Source: Cristatella mucedo
Lineage: Eukaryota; Bryozoa; Phylactolaemata; Cristatellidae
Length of the DNA stretch: 64,000 nt
Assembly (NCBI GenBank): GCA_009760855.2
Contig: WPIO01000003.1
Location: forward strand, 2,602,001 to 2,666,000
Reading direction: 5' to 3'
Part shown: positions 1 through 64,000 of the stretch, piece after piece
Position numbering within the stretch: position 1 is the stretch's first letter
Layout of the letters: each line of letters opens with the position of its first letter
The notes under the pieces: generated by a model
What the model was told of the DNA's origin: nothing
Databases searched by the model: none
What the model saw: only the letters and a program-made list of their open reading frames with translations
Position numbers and translations under genes: made by a program

Positions 1-1984
1 ATCAGTGTCAAGGGTCTTGAGGTTTTTAATTCACAGATGATTTTGGATGCAGAGGAGCACACACATAAATGAGCAGAATTTGGTAATAATAGGGTATGAT
101 ATCCCAAAGTAACAGGCGAATATTTGATTGTGTTTGGACCCTTGCTGTGAGTAGGGTCATGCGCATGAGCCACAAGAGAAAATGAGGAAGTCAGTGCACA
201 AAAGTAGGCACGTAAGGCGTCTGCCAAGTTTTCCAAATGAATGTTAAAATCAACGATAAAAGGTCAAGCTCTTGCACACAGAACCTAGCCGAGATCGGGG
301 AAATCTGAGATCAGGGCGACTTGGTACATGGGGGCGATAGATTACTTCACTGCTGGCAGCTTGTTGTCGGAGGGACTCAACTGCTTGAGATTCAACTGCT
401 TCTAGAGGAACGTAAGTGGCTTAAAATTGAGGTAGAAACGTGCGGCAATGGCGACTCATTGCCAGTTTTGATTGATCTAGGGTTATGGAACAATGAGAAG
501 CCTGTCAACGAGCCATCTGTTACGGTCGGCAGTTAGTCAATTTCAGCCTGTTGCCTGTCGAAGCAAAAAGGTTGAGATTGTGGTGAATAATCACGTCATG
601 TCTTATTAGGGGCACATGGAGCGAGAATTCCAAAGATATGCATTGAGGTAGGCCACCGGGGATATAGCAGGTCATATTATCACTAAGCTAGAGTGATTCA
701 CGGCAGCGCCTAAGGGAGATGGCATAGGGTGGCTCGAGATAATGCTGGGAGTAGCGAGCAAGCTGGGCATCTGGCCGTCTCACCTGCTTAGTGTAGGTTG
801 TGTCTTCGAAATGCTTAATTCATGAACCTGGCCACAGCAAACGCACCAAGGAATGCATTTTAACGACGATAGCTGCAGGATAGTTGGCATGCACGAGCAT
901 ACTTAATACAGAGGTTACTAGCAGTCGGCAAAGCTTAAGCCGCAGCCCATGCCAAGTGTTCCCTGGCACGTTGGGGCACTGCTTGAAGCAGTAAGTGTTT
1001 AGTATTCCATCGGTTTGTAATATCTCATGCACTGCCATAAAGATAGGTATGCTTTAAATCAGTTTGGGCTGTACCGGTTTCCTTATAGGATGTTCAGAAG
1101 GTCTGCAATTTTCGGAAGAGTATTCTGCAACGGACAGGAAAACCTAATGTCAATGGGCAAGAATGACTTTCAAAGTGACTTTGATGTTTTTTTGTATTTT
1201 GGATGGGTGCGCACGAATTTCCATTAAAAAATTGCTGTTTAAACTGCTATTGTGGACTGGTGAGTTTATCAGTAATGAATAGGGAACAAAAATGAGCAAA
1301 GTGAGCAGAATATAAGTGTACAAATCGCTGACAATAACAAGAAAAACAAGTGACAAATGTAGCCACGCAATGCCTGATTGTCGAAAACTCAATAGATACA
1401 TCGCATACGACTAGCTCTCTAAAACGAAGAGACTGAAGAAGAAGCCAAGAGCTTCGTGCGGTTTAAGCTCACTAAACGCCTCACACATGGACATGGTCAA
1501 AAATAGAAAGAGACTGAAGGCAGCGTTCGAGCATTTCACGAGGTCGTCATTTCGACACCGAGCCAAACAGTAGGCCGTGCTTGTAAGTTAGGCTGGCTTC
1601 ATCACTGGGTCAGCGAATACTCTGGACAGCAGTGTAATGCAGCACTAAAACGTCCCAAGATTTTTCTCTGCCATAAGCTAGTTAATATGTAATGCTCTAA
1701 GTGCTGCTTCCCCGGCAGAGAGGGCTACTCCACTCGCAGGCCCAACTCAATCAGTTGACAGGTCAAAACGTTCTGAAATTTCCATTTGTTGCAACTTTTT
1801 TGCTGCAAAGAAGCTGCGGAGCTAAAACAGTGCAGATTCCAGGTATGTAACAAACTGTCCTCCTGAAGCAAGTATCTTCAGGGTTGCTGGAAGAGGTGGT
1901 AGCATTGCTAACTGTTCTAAAGTCATTCAATCATTCATGTTCTTGCTGATCGTCGATGACCACTAACCATTCGATCGTGCTTCC
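1..1984. other. Upstream or intronic, nothing recognised
   Basis: No exon fitting the F/S pattern and no repeat family was recognised. Short frames on both strands have no motif. If the gene starts before the window, this is an intron. Confidence 0.5.
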
Positions 1985-2062
1985 CCTGTAGCAAATGTAA
2001 AGTGCCTAGAAAGAGATTGAGTTTTCTGAGAGCACTATACCAAATGCATTGTTATTATTAGT
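1985..2062 (+). mobile_element. LINE 3' tail fragment
   Basis: cccctgtagcaaatgtaaag then cctagaaagagattgagtt, an agagcactata block and TTATTATTA: the terminal about 75 nt of the ATT-tailed family. Confidence 0.7.
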
Positions 2063-2933
2063 GCCGTTTTGCTGACAGTGCCCAACCTGCTTGTGGTTAC
2101 GATTGTTGTACTCAATATGAAAAAAGTGTCCACGAAATCGAATTGCTTAATGCACGTGATGGCACTGATCGTACCTGGTTGAACTTGCCAGAGTGTTTCT
2201 TCAACGCTGATCACCTGATCACGGCCACGACTTTTTGCTCTTGATTGATGATGACCCTGGATGTGCACCATTGTAGTGAAATCTAGTACTCGATGTAGTT
2301 ACGGTTACCATTGGCATGTCACGGTTACCGCATTGACGTCCAATCATTCTGAGCCCGCACACAAAAGTCAGCATTAGTAGCAAGCCAGAACCAGTGGCTT
2401 ATCCGACTTTTCACTGTTTATAGTGACGGCAAAGCTCTTCGAAACTACTATCGCTTTCTGGTCTCCGATGGCCGTTCATGCGCAGCTCAGGGCATGTAAT
2501 TGGCTCGCAGCCATAGCATGCTCGTGTGCTCTGTCGTAGGCCCCCTATCTGTACGTACCAGATGATGTGCATGGTGCCCTCCTTCACTGATGCCGATGGG
2601 ATTTAAGCTGTCTTCCACCACCACCACCGGGCAGATTGATTGCCAATCTGTCCGCTTTGTTCTTTGCGGTGCTGCCCCCTTTCATGCCTGCTTCCATGGG
2701 CATGCTCATCACTCGCCGCCGGCGCATGAGAGCCACCCACCTATCTTGTGCAATGTGCATGCACAGTTGTTTTCACTTGATTCCTTGTGGCCGACTGCAT
2801 AAGTGCATGCACTCGACTCTTCCTGCCAATCCTTGTCTCTTCCTTCCCTAAACACACTCTGTTGTGAGCTGAGCTGCAAAGAAGCTCCACTTCGCGAATT
2901 GGCAGTTCATCATTGCATCCGGTATCTTTGCAG
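2063..2933. other. Region before exon 1, nothing firm
   Basis: Contains weak S-like reading near 2365-2492 (LFTVYSDGKAL) without an acceptable phase-0 donor; otherwise unrecognised. Confidence 0.4.
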
Positions 2934-63235
<60,302 letters not shown>

Positions 63236-64000
63236 GTAGCGTTGCAGCGACTGGGCCTGTGAGCTGCGGCTGTCTTGAGCTGCTCCAGCAGAGACTGCAG
63301 TCCTGCAGCAGCCGAAAGTCAGTCACCTCTGATGAGTTTGAGTAAGCGATTCTCACTCTCCGCTGGCATGTAGGCACTGCCGATTGAGTTTTTTCTTGTG
63401 GGACATCCGGGTCTGCTTTAAAGTGCCTCTGTACACGGTCACCCGCTGTACATCCAATTGCTTTCGACTAGCACAGGCAGAGTTTGGATGCGAATGACAA
63501 GAAAACCTTCTGAAATAGGATGCCAACCTACTATCTACATATAAATCCAACTTACAACCTACATATCCCTGTACTTGTTCTGACATATGCAACTCTCAGA
63601 TCTAGCAACGTGAGATATTGTCCATTCAGTTTGCACATTGAACTGGGCACTCATTTCTCATTTTATTTCAATTGCACATTTCTGCAAGGCTGCTATGCAA
63701 GCTCCTCTAAATAATTAAGTGCACTCACTGGCTAATAATTTGGATGGTGCAACCGTGAACATGTTTGGGTGGAAGGGTGGATCTAAGACGTATGTCCCCT
63801 GTGTGCTATCAAGGTGGTCCACCAGGCTATTCACGAGGCAGCCGGTGACATAAAATGTAAGAATTGCTTAAATTTAGCTGTGAATCCCTATTTTCTAACC
63901 AACTCATTGAGTGAATAAGCCATAGGTGTGATCGTAATAATACTGGCCACGTGCTTCAACTGCCATCAAATTGCATTTCACAGCTGTCTGTCCTACGCTC
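63236..64000 (+). other. Downstream of exon 41, no confirmed exon
   Basis: The expected S exon was not found. At the window end, ttgcatttcacag|CTGTCTGTC (exon from 63984) looks like an F-exon start (LSVLR), but accepting it would need an unseen S exon between, so it is left open. Confidence 0.4.

Noticed and set aside
1740-1842. Open stretch with acceptor cactcgcag and donor gtatgt
   Set aside because: Length 103 nt breaks phase 0 and the translation shows no cadherin motif.
2365-2492. Possible S exon before exon 1 (LFTVYSDGKALRNYY)
   Set aside because: Resembles the S part of exon 22 (LFTVLSDGRVLV), but there is no phase-0 donor and only a weak acceptor; kept as a note only.
63266-63344. 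Possible S exon before the donor-like gagtttga|gtaagc
   Set aside because: Ending in phase 0 there needs a TGA codon, and the repeat motifs are absent.

Overview
This is a eukaryotic, almost certainly animal, genomic window. It has spliceosomal introns, cadherin repeats, non-LTR retrotransposons with short ATT-type tails, tRNA-derived SINEs, solo-LTR-like insertions and long dinucleotide microsatellites. A sponge or other marine invertebrate would fit, but the sequence does not fix the taxon.

One protein-coding gene explains all the coding sequence I can support. It is a giant cadherin-repeat gene on the + strand, open at both ends. I could place 41 exons between 2934 and 63235, all bounded by phase-0 introns. 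They encode 3,995 residues, about 38 cadherin (EC-type) repeats, with no signal peptide, transmembrane segment or cytoplasmic tail in view. The exons alternate without exception. An 'F' exon of about 61 codons carries the end of one repeat, the linker and the start of the next (DGGxP, RNxxxPxF, GxxV, ATDxD). An 'S' exon of about 43 codons carries the middle of the repeat (PYNxVxYSLxGD, FFxID, TGxIYL, ending near a Tyr). Three exons are simple fusions of neighbours: 3535-3855, 8628-8954 and 34983-35285. One exon, 20389-25542, is 5,154 nt long and encodes 16 whole repeats with no introns.

Layout: 1-2933 upstream or intronic; 2934-9822 exons 1-11, closely spaced; 9823-20388 long introns with repeat fragments and exons 12-14; 20389-25542 the mega-exon; 25846-30465 exons 16-21 with large GT and CT microsatellites; 30466-51590 exons 22-31 in long introns holding two solo LTRs, LINE and SINE copies; 51591-57086 a 5.5-kb intron with a decayed endonuclease/RT LINE, a nested SINE, a minisatellite and a TIR element; 57087-63235 exons 32-41; 63236-64000 no confirmed exon.

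The linkers have RNxxxPxF where classical cadherins have DxNDNxPxF, and I saw no LDRE motif. Many of the split repeats, most of all towards the 3' side, have also lost the DxD-type calcium ligands, while many mega-exon repeats keep them. The perfect alternation, with one block of 16 repeats free of introns, is the most striking feature. It reads as an ancestral two-exon module amplified many times, followed by local loss of many introns, possibly by recombination with a cDNA. Exon boundaries were read by eye from splice consensus, phase and repeat homology; transcript data would settle them.
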